A DNA stretch of 40,284 nt from Desulfuromonadales bacterium (GCA_013619105.1 JABXKU010000014.1:1-40284), one strand, 5' to 3'. Positions 16,228-24,269 are shown, numbered from the stretch's first letter. Notes: generated by a model from the sequence alone, not told the origin. Numbers and translations are program-made.

Positions 16228-18489
16228 ATGAATATTCAGTGGAAAATCAGCGGTATGTGTATCGCCCTGGTGTTGATAACGGCTTTGTCCATCGTTGGCA
16301 TCACTCTTTATCAGAAGAATGTGATAGAAAATAAGGTTGATGCCATCATCTCGGCGCAGGGCCGCGACGAAACAGCTAAGGCCGCACAGAGCGTCTACCT
16401 GATGTGTCAGGCCATGTACGAATCGGTCAGCCAGACGGTAGCCAACAATCTGAAGGTGGCCGAAGAGGTTATGTCCGGTGCCGGGCCGGTTAACTTTGCC
16501 GAAGAGACGGTTGCCTGGCAGGTGGTTAACCAATATACCAAACAGAAAACGACCCAGAGGCTACCGAAGATGATGGTCGGCCAGCAATGGTTGGGGCAGG
16601 TGAGCAAGGGCAATGCGGTTAGCCCACTGGTGGACAAGGTTAAGGACTTGGTCGGCGGCACCTGTACCATCTTTCAGCGTATGAACACCGAAGGTGACAT
16701 GTTGCGGGTGGCGACCAACGTGCAAAAGCTCGACGGTCAGCGCGCCATCGGTACCTATATCCCCCGCATTAATCCCGACGGCAAACCCAATCCGGTCATC
16801 AGTTCGGTTCTGCGTGGCGAGACCTTTTACGGCCGCGCTTATGTGGTCAACGCCTGGTATATCACGGCCTATAAACCAATTTGGGATGCCGCCCATGAGC
16901 AGGTTGTAGGCATTCTCTATTTCGGTGAGAAACAGGAAAATGTCGCCAGCCTGCGTAAAGGTATCATGGATACCGTGGTCGGTAAGACCGGCTATGTGTT
17001 CGTGCTTGGCGGCAAGGGTGACCAGAAGGGGCGCTTTGTGATCTCCAAAGGCGGTCAGGTGGATGGCAAACCGATGTACGATGTTCAAGATGCCGAGGGG
17101 CGCCCGTTTATCCGTTCCATAGTGGATAATGCCCTGGCCATGGAGCAGAACAGTGGCTCGATTCCCATCGCCTTTCAAGCGTACTCGTGGAAAAACGAAG
17201 GAGAAAGCGCGCCGCGCCAGAAACTCGCCGCTATTACCTATTTTGCTCCTTGGGACTGGGTTGTCTGTGCCTCAATGTATGAGGACGACCTGCAGGAGAC
17301 AATCGACCAGGTGGAAGGTGGTTTGAACAGTATGATCCGCTGGGTGGCACTATTGGCGGCCCTGGTGGTGACGCTGGCCGCTACCGGCGGCTTTCTGCTA
17401 GCGCGGGGTATCAGTCAGCCCTTGCGGGCGGCGGTAGCGATGATCGTCGATCTTGAGCGGGGGCAACTCGACCGGCGTCTGAATCTGCAGCGCAAAGACG
17501 AGATCGGTCAGATCGCCACCACCATGGACTCCTTTGCCGACAATCTGCAAAGCGAGGTCTTGGCGGCCTTCGACAAGTTGGCCGCCGGGGACTTCACATT
17601 TGAAGCCAAGGGGCTCATTGCCGCACCCCTAGCTCGGGCTAACAGCAGCCTGCAGGAGGTTATCACCCGCGTGCAGTCTGCTGCTCAAGAGATCGCCAGC
17701 GCTGCATCCCAGGTCGCTGACTCCAGTCAGGACCTGTCTCAAGGGGCCACCGAATCGGCAGCATCCCTGGAGCAGATATCCGCTTCTATGACCGAATTGG
17801 CGGCTCAGACTCGAGACAACGCCGATAACGCCAACCAGGCCAACCAGCTGTCGGCCACGACCAAGACCTGCGCTGTTGAAGGTCGGGAGTTGATGAACGG
17901 CATGGTGCTGGCGATGAGCGAGATCGACCAGGCCAGCGGCGATATCTCCAAGATCAACAAGGTAATCGATGAAATTGCGTTCCAGACCAACTTGTTGGCC
18001 CTGAATGCCGCTGTCGAAGCGGCTCGCGCCGGTCAGTACGGCAAAGGGTTTGCGGTGGTCGCCGAGGAGGTACGCAATCTGGCGGGTCGCAGCGCTAAAG
18101 CCGCCAGAGAGACGGCCGAATTAATCGACAACGCTATGGACAAGACCCGCAACGGTAGTGAGCTTGCTGGCCAGACCTCCACCGCTCTGGATGGCATCGT
18201 GTCTGGGGCGACCCAAGCGACGGAACTGATCGGCGACATCGCTGCCGCCAGCGGCGAGCAATCGGCGGGTATCGGTCAGGTGCATCAGGGGCTGGGACAG
18301 ATCGATCAGGTCACCCAGCGCAATACTGCCAATGCCGAGGAAAGCGCTGCGGCCTCCGAGGAGCTATCAAGTCAGGCAGAACAGTTGCTGCAGATGCTGC
18401 AGCAGTTCAAGGTAGGGCAGCCAACAACCGTTGCTTCTTCTGCCCAGGCCTTGCCGGCACCGGAAAGGTCCTCTTTGTACCTTCCCTAG
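16228..18489 (+). CDS. Methyl-accepting chemotaxis protein with Cache sensor
   Basis: 753 residues from the ATG at 16228, preceded by AGGAGGAGTC. Helix 1 (about 8-30) and helix 2 (about 372-395) flank a long periplasmic region of the Cache_3-Cache_2 type, with [15 protein letters not shown] and [25 protein letters not shown] domain follows ([12 protein letters not shown] onward), then the signalling domain with the hairpin tip [20 protein letters not shown] and the conserved block [17 protein letters not shown]. There is no NWETF-type pentapeptide at the C-terminus. A short AT-rich palindrome lies upstream (16053-16071). No che genes are nearby, so it is an orphan receptor. Confidence 0.93.
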   Translation: MNIQWKISGMCIALVLITALSIVGITLYQKNVIENKVDAIISAQGRDETAKAAQSVYLMCQAMYESVSQTVANNLKVAEEVMSGAGPVNFAEETVAWQVVNQYTKQKTTQRLPKMMVGQQWLGQVSKGNAVSPLVDKVKDLVGGTCTIFQRMNTEGDMLRVATNVQKLDGQRAIGTYIPRINPDGKPNPVISSVLRGETFYGRAYVVNAWYITAYKPIWDAAHEQVVGILYFGEKQENVASLRKGIMDTVVGKTGYVFVLGGKGDQKGRFVISKGGQVDGKPMYDVQDAEGRPFIRSIVDNALAMEQNSGSIPIAFQAYSWKNEGESAPRQKLAAITYFAPWDWVVCASMYEDDLQETIDQVEGGLNSMIRWVALLAALVVTLAATGGFLLARGISQPLRAAVAMIVDLERGQLDRRLNLQRKDEIGQIATTMDSFADNLQSEVLAAFDKLAAGDFTFEAKGLIAAPLARANSSLQEVITRVQSAAQEIASAASQVADSSQDLSQGATESAASLEQISASMTELAAQTRDNADNANQANQLSATTKTCAVEGRELMNGMVLAMSEIDQASGDISKINKVIDEIAFQTNLLALNAAVEAARAGQYGKGFAVVAEEVRNLAGRSAKAARETAELIDNAMDKTRNGSELAGQTSTALDGIVSGATQATELIGDIAAASGEQSAGIGQVHQGLGQIDQVTQRNTANAEESAAASEELSSQAEQLLQMLQQFKVGQPTTVASSAQALPAPERSSLYLP

Positions 18490-18527
18490 GGCCCACAGAG
18501 TAACTGTTTTAAAGAAATTTTCTCCGT

Positions 18528-18565
18528 GACCAAGGGGGCTCCATTCGGAGCCCCCTTGGTCTTTG
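18528..18565 (+). terminator. Strong terminator after the chemoreceptor
   Basis: A perfect 15-base stem, GACCAAGGGGGCTCC (18528-18542) with GGAGCCCCCTTGGTC (18547-18561), 4-base loop, then TTT. Confidence 0.85.
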
Positions 18566-18729
18566 TGGCAGAATCTGGTATGTAAAAGGGAATATCCCTT
18601 GTCGATTTATGGCTCGAGGCTCGCGGACCGTCGTGAAGGTGGTTGGTCAGGAAGCGGATAACAGCTTTAATCCACAGCAACTGAGATTAATAATTTTATT
18701 GCCTGCATAGTGGGAAGATAGCGAGTGTT

Positions 18730-19011
18730 ATGAAGACCTATTATCTGGAATTTCGTGCTCAGGAAGCCCCTCTTGGGACTGCCGAGAGTCCGATCGAAGA
18801 GAAGCGGGTTCGGTTCTGGGTCGTTGACCGTGATCCGGACGGTGCTCTGCGCCGTGCCCATCACTATCTGGTACAGAATGGCTGGCAGCCCGCTGGCCTG
18901 GAACGTCCCCCGGCAGAAGTTGTTGCGCCGCTCGATGATGGCGACGAGCAAGAGGTTGCCTGCTACGAACAGGCTCATCGCCACGGCATTGCCATGGCGG
19001 TAGCCGGCTAA
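18730..19011 (+). CDS. Small conserved-looking protein of unknown function
   Basis: 93 residues, beginning MKTYYLEFRAQEAPLG. It is acidic, with a WVVDRDPDGALRRAHHYL segment that suggests one alpha/beta unit, and has no signal peptide or membrane segment. Overlapping frames on both strands lack this composition. It stands alone between a terminator (18528-18565) and a weak terminator (19064-19084), so it has its own transcript. The ribosome binding site is weak. I do not recognise a family with confidence; the pattern resembles small conserved hypotheticals of Desulfuromonadales. Confidence 0.65.
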   Translation: MKTYYLEFRAQEAPLGTAESPIEEKRVRFWVVDRDPDGALRRAHHYLVQNGWQPAGLERPPAEVVAPLDDGDEQEVACYEQAHRHGIAMAVAG

Positions 19012-19063
19012 TCTTTCCGAAGCCCAGCTTCCGCACGGTAAGCTCCCCGCTCCTGTTAAAAAT

Positions 19064-19084
19064 AAGGGGCCTTTTGCCCTTTTT
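19064..19084 (+). terminator. Weak terminator after the 93-residue gene
   Basis: AAGGG pairs with CCCTT around a short loop with one bulge, followed by four T residues. Short stem, so low confidence. Confidence 0.35.
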
Positions 19085-19212
19085 GCCAAACAGTTTGCGG
19101 TTGAATCGGGTTGGTATCCGGTTTAGTCTAGGGCCCAATAAGTATCTTCTCCGGCGGGTCTGTTTTGAAGACTTCGGCCGATATAGTTTATAGCGTTGGA
19201 TAAGGAGTTTTC

Positions 19213-20070
19213 ATGGCAGCGAAATTGCTGGAAGGAAAAGTGGTCGCCGAAGGGGTGCTGGCAGATGTAGCCAGCCGTGTTGCAGTGATGAAAGGTCGAG
19301 GTGTCACTCCCGGCCTCGGGACCATTCTGGTTGGCGCTGACGGTCCGAGTGTCAGTTACGTCAATAAAAAACGTGAAACCTGCAAGTCGGTAGGGATCGC
19401 TTCGTTCCATATTGAAATCCCGGCCAGTGCCAGTCAGGCTGATTTGCTGGCAGCAGTCAAGGACTTTAACGACAGTCCTGACGTCGACGCTTATATCATT
19501 CAGTATCCCCTGCCCAGCGGTTTCGACTTCAACGAAGCTCTGTTGATGATGGATCCCGACAAAGATGCTGACGGCTTGCATCCTGTCAATCTGGGTCGTC
19601 TGGTGCTGCAGGAACCGGGGCCAGTACCCTGTACGCCGGCGGGTATTCGCGAGATGCTTAAGCACTATCAGATTGCCGTGGAAGGCAAGGAGGTGGTGAT
19701 CATCGGTCGCGGTCCGACTTTGGGTCGTCCCCTGTCCCTGCTCATGACTCTCAAACAGCCCTTCGCTAATGCCGCGGTGACCGTGGTCCATTCGGGCATT
19801 GCCGACCTGGGATCCTATACCCGGCGGGCCGATATTGTCATCGCAGCAGCCGGTTGTCCGGGGATCGTTCAGCCGGATATGGTGCGACCAGGGGCGGTGG
19901 TGATTAGCGGTGGTATCAGCTGGGAGGGGCGGCGACTTCTGCCCGACGTGGCCGAAGAGGTCGGAGAAGTGGCCGGCTGGATCACTCCCCGGCTCGGCGG
20001 GGTTGGGCCGACTACCGTGGCTATGTTGCTGCGCAATACCATGCTGGCGGCGGAACGGCGCGTAAGTTGA
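19213..20070 (+). CDS. folD: Methylenetetrahydrofolate dehydrogenase/cyclohydrolase FolD
   Basis: 285 residues, the normal FolD length. Catalytic residues are present: Tyr49 and Lys53 in SYVNKK, Gln97 in QYPLP and Asp120 in DADGLHP. The NADP-binding loop reads IGRGPTLGRP. FolD interconverts 5,10-methylene- and 10-formyl-tetrahydrofolate in the cytoplasm. Several normally strict motifs are changed: QLPLP is QYPLP, VIDVG is VISGG (231-234), and PGGVGP is LGGVGP. From memory, DADGLHP.NLGRLVL, IGRG..(V/L)GRP and MVRPGA resemble actinobacterial FolD more than typical proteobacterial FolD. AAGGAG lies 7 bases before the ATG. It is a single-gene unit ended by a strong terminator. Confidence 0.88.
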   Translation: MAAKLLEGKVVAEGVLADVASRVAVMKGRGVTPGLGTILVGADGPSVSYVNKKRETCKSVGIASFHIEIPASASQADLLAAVKDFNDSPDVDAYIIQYPLPSGFDFNEALLMMDPDKDADGLHPVNLGRLVLQEPGPVPCTPAGIREMLKHYQIAVEGKEVVIIGRGPTLGRPLSLLMTLKQPFANAAVTVVHSGIADLGSYTRRADIVIAAAGCPGIVQPDMVRPGAVVISGGISWEGRRLLPDVAEEVGEVAGWITPRLGGVGPTTVAMLLRNTMLAAERRVS

Positions 20071-20124
20071 TCTCGAGATGTTGAACTATCTCGTAGCCAT
20101 TTCATGTTGAAACGATCTGAAAAC

Positions 20125-20155
20125 GCCCGCACTCATAAGTAGTGCGGGCATTTTT
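20125..20155 (+). terminator. Terminator after folD
   Basis: GCCCGCACT (20125-20133) pairs perfectly with AGTGCGGGC (20141-20149), 7-base loop, followed by ATTTTTG. Confidence 0.88.
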
Positions 20156-20280
20156 GTTTGTCTGTTTTAATTCGGCCGAAAAAATATTGTCTGCTGTGGC
20201 GCCGGGAGATTTATGCGCTATAGTATGCCGCTGTTGTGGCTCGAAACTGTTGTTTGCCTGATTTAACTGTTGGAAGATTT

Positions 20281-22509
20281 ATGTGGATTAAAAAACCTTT
20301 CTTGAAAATGTTGCTTCTTGTTCTAATGGTATCCGGGTTTTTTTGTCCCGATTCCGTTTTATCCGGTGAACAGTCTCCCTCGGTCCTTGTGGTTCATTCC
20401 TATCATCCCGAGCTCGGATGGACGGGAAATATCAACAGCGCGGTACTCGGTGAGCTAAAGAAAATCAGACCGGATATTGATGCTCAAATAGAATATCTGG
20501 ATGCCAAACGATATGTCGAATCGTTCTATTACGAACAGGTTCTTAAGGAACTCTACCGTTACAAGCTCAAGGGGCGAAGTTACAGTGCGGTTCTGGTTTC
20601 CGACAACCGGGCACTCGATTTTGTGCTGGGAATTCGCCAGGAGTTGTTGCCGGGGGTTCCGCTAGTCTTTTGCGGGGTTAATGATTTTGATAAAAGCATG
20701 TTCCGTGGCCAGGTGGGGATCACCGGCGTTGCGGAGCAACCGGATTATTTCGAGACCCTGCAGACGGCGCTGCGTCTGCATCCTGCTACAAGAAAGGTTG
20801 TGGTTGTCGGCAACAAGCGGACAACGACCGGCCGCTTGATTCAGCAGCGATTGCAGGCACTGCCCGGCCGGGTATCGCCGGAGGTGCAATTTTCCTTCTG
20901 GAACGATGTGCCGCTGGAAGAACTGCAAACCCGCCTGAAGGGATTGGAGGCCGATAGCCTGGTGCTGTTGAGCGTCCTGGTCCGAAATGCCGCTGGCCAA
21001 CCCCTGACGTTTGCCGAAAGCAGCGAGGCCTTGCGGGCTGTCTGTCCGGTGCCCATTTACGGTTTCTGGGGTTTTTTTCTTGATCACGGCATTGTCGGCG
21101 GCAAACTTATTTCTGCCGCCGAGCAGGGGCGTCTGGCCGCCGGGTTGCTGCTGCGCATTCTCGACGGTACGCCGGCCGATGATCTGCCGGTGATCACCGC
21201 CGGTGCCAACCAATACATGTTCGATCATCGTGAACTGGTCCGCTTTGGCCTGACCGTGCAGGACCTGCCTCCCGATAGCCAGGTGGTTAACCGCCCTTCC
21301 AGTCTCTATGCCATCGATAAACACTACCTGTGGCTGGGGGGCGAGGGGCTGGTACTGCTGACGGCCATCAGCCTTTTGCTGGTCTGGAACATTCGTGGCC
21401 GGCAACGGGTCAAGAGGGAGCTGGAGCAAACCCTTGTCGAGGCGGAGCAGGCCAGGGACAGCGTCGACCTCATTCTCAAGTCGGTGACTGAAGGCCTGAT
21501 CGTTGCCGACATGAATCAGCGCATTACCCGGATGAACCGCGCCGCCGAAACGCTTATGGGGGTGACCTTTGAGCAGGTGCAGGGGCAGGCGTTGCGCTCG
21601 GTGTTGCCGCAGGAAGGACTGCCGGGAGTCTGGTTGCAGCCGGGCCGCCGGCCCCGCCAGCAGATCGAATGGGAGATTCGTGCTCCCAGTACCCGCAAAC
21701 CGATTTTGATCCAGGCCCGCACCGGGTATGTGGAGAGTGCCACCGGGCAACGTTCGGGAACTATTTCCATTCTGCGGGATGTTACCCGGGAGCGGGAGAT
21801 CGATCGTTTCAAAAACGAATTTATCGCCACCGCCGCCCACGAGCTGCGCACCCCGCTGACGGCGGTCATGGGCTTTGCGGAAATCCTGTTGCAGCAGGAA
21901 CGGTTGGGCGGGTTCGATGCTGTGCAACAACGCAATTATCTTGAGATCATTTTCCAGAAGGCTGATGCCCTGGGTCGGATCATAGGCGATCTGCTCGATA
22001 TCAGCCGAGTGCAGCTCGGCCAGAGCCTCCCCCTGGAAAAAGGTCCCTGCGATCTTTGCGACCTGGTGCAGCGGGCGGTGATCCCCTTTCAGCAGGTGCA
22101 GAGCGGGCATTGTTTTGAGTTCGACCTCCCCAGTGAACCGGTGGAGTTGGACATCGACGAAGGGAAGGTGCTGCAGGTGCTGGACAACGTGCTCAGCAAC
22201 GCGGTGAAGTTTTCACCCGATGGCGGTCGCATTTCGGTAACGTGCCGCAAGCTGGGTCCCGAATTCCGGGTTTCGATCGAGGACCAGGGGATTGGCATGT
22301 CGCCGGAACAGCTGGAAAGGGTGTTTGACAAGTTTTTTCGGGTCGATGCCTCTAACTCAGCGGCCGGTGGCCTGGGGCTCGGCATGACCATCGCCAAGAC
22401 CATCGTCGAGGCCCACGGCGGTCAGATGATGGTCGAAAGTTGTCTCGGCCAAGGCACCAATGTGACCTTTACCCTGGTCGAGGAGGGGGTCATGGAGGGC
22501 TTTTTGTAG
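20281..22509 (+). CDS. Sensor histidine kinase with ABC-substrate-binding-like periplasmic domain
   Basis: 742 residues from the ATG at 20281 (GGAAG 8 bases upstream). A signal-anchor (about 5-28) leads into a periplasmic domain of ABC_sub_bind type (about 34-330, starting VLVVHSYHPELGWT), followed by a membrane helix (about 350-370), a PAS domain (about 395-505), and a HisKA/HATPase core with H-box AAHELRTPLT (His520), N-box NVLSNAVKFSPDGG, G1 EDQGIGM and G2 GLGLGM. No receiver domain is fused and no response regulator is adjacent. The sensor domain resembles solute-binding proteins for aromatic or amino-acid-like ligands, but the ligand is unknown. A glutamine amidotransferase gene follows after 27 bases. 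Confidence 0.9.
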   Translation: MWIKKPFLKMLLLVLMVSGFFCPDSVLSGEQSPSVLVVHSYHPELGWTGNINSAVLGELKKIRPDIDAQIEYLDAKRYVESFYYEQVLKELYRYKLKGRSYSAVLVSDNRALDFVLGIRQELLPGVPLVFCGVNDFDKSMFRGQVGITGVAEQPDYFETLQTALRLHPATRKVVVVGNKRTTTGRLIQQRLQALPGRVSPEVQFSFWNDVPLEELQTRLKGLEADSLVLLSVLVRNAAGQPLTFAESSEALRAVCPVPIYGFWGFFLDHGIVGGKLISAAEQGRLAAGLLLRILDGTPADDLPVITAGANQYMFDHRELVRFGLTVQDLPPDSQVVNRPSSLYAIDKHYLWLGGEGLVLLTAISLLLVWNIRGRQRVKRELEQTLVEAEQARDSVDLILKSVTEGLIVADMNQRITRMNRAAETLMGVTFEQVQGQALRSVLPQEGLPGVWLQPGRRPRQQIEWEIRAPSTRKPILIQARTGYVESATGQRSGTISILRDVTREREIDRFKNEFIATAAHELRTPLTAVMGFAEILLQQERLGGFDAVQQRNYLEIIFQKADALGRIIGDLLDISRVQLGQSLPLEKGPCDLCDLVQRAVIPFQQVQSGHCFEFDLPSEPVELDIDEGKVLQVLDNVLSNAVKFSPDGGRISVTCRKLGPEFRVSIEDQGIGMSPEQLERVFDKFFRVDASNSAAGGLGLGMTIAKTIVEAHGGQMMVESCLGQGTNVTFTLVEEGVMEGFL

Positions 22510-22536
22510 CCGACGCTATAACCGAGGAGAAACACA

Positions 22537-23244
22537 ATGCGTATTCACTGCCTGCAACATGTGCCATTCGAAGGGCCGGCGGCCATCGCCGACTGGGCGG
22601 CGAAACGAGGTCACTCCCTGGTCATCAGCCGACTCTATGCCGGTGAGGCACTACCGTCGCCGGATGTTTTCGACTGGCTGCTGATCATGGGCGGGCCGAT
22701 GAATATATACCAGGAACTGCAGTATCCCTGGCTGGCCGCGGAAAAGGCCTGTATCGATCAGGCTCTGGCTGCCGGTAAGACGTTGCTCGGCATCTGTCTC
22801 GGTGCTCAGTTGCTGGCTGAGCGGCTTGGTTCACCGGTTTATGCCGGAGCCGAGCGGGAGATCGGCTGGTGGCCTCTGCACTTGACCGAAGCCGGGCGTC
22901 AGTCGAATCTTTTCGGCGAGATGGACGAACCGCTACAGGCCTATCATTGGCACGGCGATACCTTTGAGCTGCCCGTCGGAGCCGATTGTCTGGCCAGTAG
23001 CAGCGCCTGTGTTCAGCAGGCCTTTTTGTACGATCAGCGGGTGCTCGGCCTGCAATTTCACTTTGAGTTCACCGCACAGAGTATGCGGCGACTCATCGAT
23101 CATTGTGCCGAGGAGATAGTGCCCGGAAACTATGTGCAGAGTGTCGAGCAGATGCTGGCGGCACCGCCTGCGGTCTTTGAGCGCCTGCATGAAACCCTCT
23201 ATCGTCTGCTCGATCGCCTGGCGTCCGTTGACAGGACTACTTAG
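22537..23244 (+). CDS. Class I glutamine amidotransferase (GMP synthase-like domain)
   Basis: 235 residues, cytoplasmic. The triad is complete: Cys87 in GICLGAQ, His175 and Glu177 in QFHFEFT; the oxyanion region reads LIMGGPMNIYQE. Stand-alone proteins of this type include amidotransferase-like enzymes that hydrolyse glutamine or gamma-glutamyl compounds (PuuD/YfeJ-like); no synthetase partner is adjacent. GAGGAG lies 6-9 bases before the ATG. It starts 27 bases after the sensor kinase, so the two are probably cotranscribed, though a functional link is not evident. A long nested palindrome begins 2 bases after its stop. Confidence 0.88.
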   Translation: MRIHCLQHVPFEGPAAIADWAAKRGHSLVISRLYAGEALPSPDVFDWLLIMGGPMNIYQELQYPWLAAEKACIDQALAAGKTLLGICLGAQLLAERLGSPVYAGAEREIGWWPLHLTEAGRQSNLFGEMDEPLQAYHWHGDTFELPVGADCLASSSACVQQAFLYDQRVLGLQFHFEFTAQSMRRLIDHCAEEIVPGNYVQSVEQMLAAPPAVFERLHETLYRLLDRLASVDRTT

Positions 23245-23246
23245 CT

Positions 23247-23389
23247 AGTTTTCATCCGGAAACGGCCCTTTCCCCCAATCTCGGCGTCAATCCGCGCCCT
23301 TACGTGTGCGGCGTAAACAGCTACGCCTCCGTGCAAGGGCTTGATTTCCTTGACCTTGGGGAGAATTGCTCGTTTCCCATATGAAAACT
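23247..23389. repeat. 143-base nested palindrome (type 2)
   Basis: Nested complementary arms, outer to inner: AGTTTTCAT (23247-23255)/ATGAAAACT (23381-23389); GGAAACG (23258-23264)/CGTTTCC (23371-23377); GTCAA (23286-23290)/TTGAC (23350-23354); CCCTT (23297-23301)/AAGGG (23335-23339); GGCGTA (23310-23315)/TACGCC (23322-23327). The whole stretch can fold into one long interrupted hairpin. It begins 2 bases after the amidotransferase stop. No protein-coding content is evident. Confidence 0.7.
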
Positions 23390-23415
23390 TCACTGTGTCC
23401 ATTTAGAGTTTCCGA

Positions 23416-23559
23416 ATGGGCACAAGCTATTTTGATTACCTCATCCAGAATAAAGAGCGTCTGTCGCAGTGTGCGGTGGGCGCTCTTTTTGCTAGAGGCT
23501 GGTTTCCGGAAATGGCAGCGCAATCGATACAATGGTTACTGGCGCGGGTTAAATTGTAG
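23416..23559 (+). CDS. Possible 47-residue small protein
   Basis: ATG at 23416, stop TAG at 23557-23559. The product begins MGTSYFDYLIQNKERL and has a protein-like mix of aromatic, charged and hydrophobic residues, ending in a short amphipathic stretch. There is no good ribosome binding site, and a terminator-like hairpin lies inside the frame. I recognise no family. It could be a real small gene, a remnant of a longer gene, or chance. Confidence 0.3.
   Translation: MGTSYFDYLIQNKERLSQCAVGALFARGWFPEMAAQSIQWLLARVKL
23452..23490 (+). terminator. Terminator-like hairpin
   Basis: AAAGAGCG (23452-23459) pairs with CGCTCTTT (23481-23488), followed by TT. It could end the kinase-amidotransferase transcript that runs through the upstream palindrome. 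Confidence 0.55.
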
Positions 23560-23702
23560 CGCTCCGGTGCGGATTGTGTCTGATTGAGACGTTGGCTAGG
23601 AACAGGAAATGGTGCTTGTTGTACCCTGTGATGCATAACAAGTGTACGAAATAACGGGGATAAATTCAAAACTTTGCTAGAAATGCGGTTGTGGCAACAG
23701 CT

Positions 23703-23730
23703 TTGCAATGACGTATACAATTGTTTGTAT
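23703..23730 (+). promoter_or_regulatory. Candidate promoter and operator for the ribbon-helix-helix gene
   Basis: TTGCAA (23703-23708) and TTGTAT (23725-23730) are 16 bases apart. The -10 lies within a perfect inverted repeat ATACAA (23715-23720) TTGT TTGTAT (23725-23730), a size typical of operators. Autoregulation by the downstream protein is an inference. Confidence 0.35.
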
Positions 23731-23795
23731 TTAATCGGTTAAGGTGCTTGGTCTTTGACTGACTTTGTGTAACAGGGTTCATTGGAGGGTGTGTT

Positions 23796-23954
23796 ATGGG
23801 TAAATCCGTTGAAAGTCCTAAAAAGTTTATTGTCTCCTGCCGCATCAACGACCGCGAGATGGAGCAGCTGAAGAAGCTGGCTAAGCAGTCGGGAACCAAT
23901 ATCTCCAATCTGTTGCGAAGAAGTCTGCTCGGTTTGACGGAGGTCGAAGGTTGA
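23796..23954 (+). CDS. Small ribbon-helix-helix DNA-binding protein
   Basis: 52 residues, with GGAGGGT 5 bases upstream of the ATG. Residues about 10-45 have the ribbon-helix-helix pattern: a beta strand FIVSCRIN, helix 1 DREMEQLKKLAKQSG, the turn TNIS and helix 2 NLLRRSLLGL. Proteins of this size and shape (CopG/Arc type) are dimeric repressors, often the antitoxin of a toxin pair or a lone regulator. No toxin gene lies next to it: downstream is a nested palindrome whose first bases overlap the TGA stop, then a terminator and ileS. An inverted repeat upstream could be its own operator. Target genes unknown. Confidence 0.72.
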   Translation: MGKSVESPKKFIVSCRINDREMEQLKKLAKQSGTNISNLLRRSLLGLTEVEG

Positions 23955-24079
23955 TGGCGTCGCAAAAAGTCCGTCCTACGGCGTTACGGCGTTTTTTCGA
24001 GGACCTCGACATACTAAATGTATGCCCTTGCCCCTGAAAAAACACCAGGCCTTGTAGGGCGAAATTTTTGCTTAGCCAT
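23953..24079. repeat. Dispersed nested palindrome (type 1), copy A
   Basis: About 93% identical to 38147-38273 (eight substitutions and one single-base indel by eye), and similarity continues about 20 bases further (CTGTAAGTTT). Nested arms: ATGGC (23954-23958)/GCCAT (24075-24079); CAAAAA (23963-23968)/TTTTTG (24065-24070); CCTAC (23975-23979)/GTAGG (24054-24058); GTTTTTTC (23991-23998)/GAAAAAAC (24036-24043); CATAC (24010-24014)/GTATG (24020-24024). No open frame with protein-like content. It begins on the stop codon of the ribbon-helix-helix gene. Confidence 0.9.
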
Positions 24080-24136
24080 TCTGTAAGTTTTTTCGAATTA
24101 ATTTAGGTTTGGTCTCGTTTGTAGTTGCTAACGCCC

Positions 24137-24155
24137 GACGCCCCGCAGGGGCGTC
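24137..24155. other. Perfect GC-rich hairpin upstream of ileS
   Basis: GACGCCCC (24137-24144) pairs with GGGGCGTC (24148-24155) around a GCA loop. It lies 15 bases before a terminator hairpin. Function unknown; it could be a transcript-end structure or part of an ileS leader. Confidence 0.6.
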
Positions 24156-24170
24156 TCACACTGGAATTCA

Positions 24171-24194
24171 GGTCTCCTCTTGGAGGCCTTTTTT
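24171..24194 (+). terminator. Rho-independent terminator upstream of ileS
   Basis: GGTCTCC (24171-24177) pairs with GGAGGCC (24182-24188) with one G-T pair, loop TCTT, then six T residues. It probably ends the transcript of the ribbon-helix-helix gene; attenuation of ileS is the alternative. Confidence 0.75.
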
Positions 24195-24195
24195 C

Positions 24196-24224
24196 TTGTA
24201 CTTATGCGGCCGTTTTGCTAACTT
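24196..24224 (+). promoter_or_regulatory. Candidate ileS promoter
   Basis: TTGTAC (24196-24201), 17-base spacer, then TAACTT (24219-24224) preceded by TGC as an extended -10. It would start transcription just past the terminator, with a leader of about 40 bases. Judged by eye. Confidence 0.3.
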
Positions 24225-24269
24225 ACTTGACTTGATTTTTACCCATGAAAGCAACGCGGGAGCAGCGAT

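Noticed and set aside
20662-22110. 482-codon open frame on the minus strand inside the sensor kinase gene
   Set aside because: It runs opposite a gene with complete kinase motifs, is rich in Gln/His/Pro/Gly as expected of an antisense shadow, and matches no family I know.
23953-24079. CRISPR repeat or integration site
   Set aside because: Two copies 14 kb apart with internal nested symmetry and no regular spacing or cas genes; no integrase nearby. A dispersed palindrome explains it better.
24090-24269. T-box riboswitch upstream of ileS
   Set aside because: The conserved T-box sequence (AGGGTGGNACCGCG-like) and the specifier stem are absent; only two simple hairpins are present.
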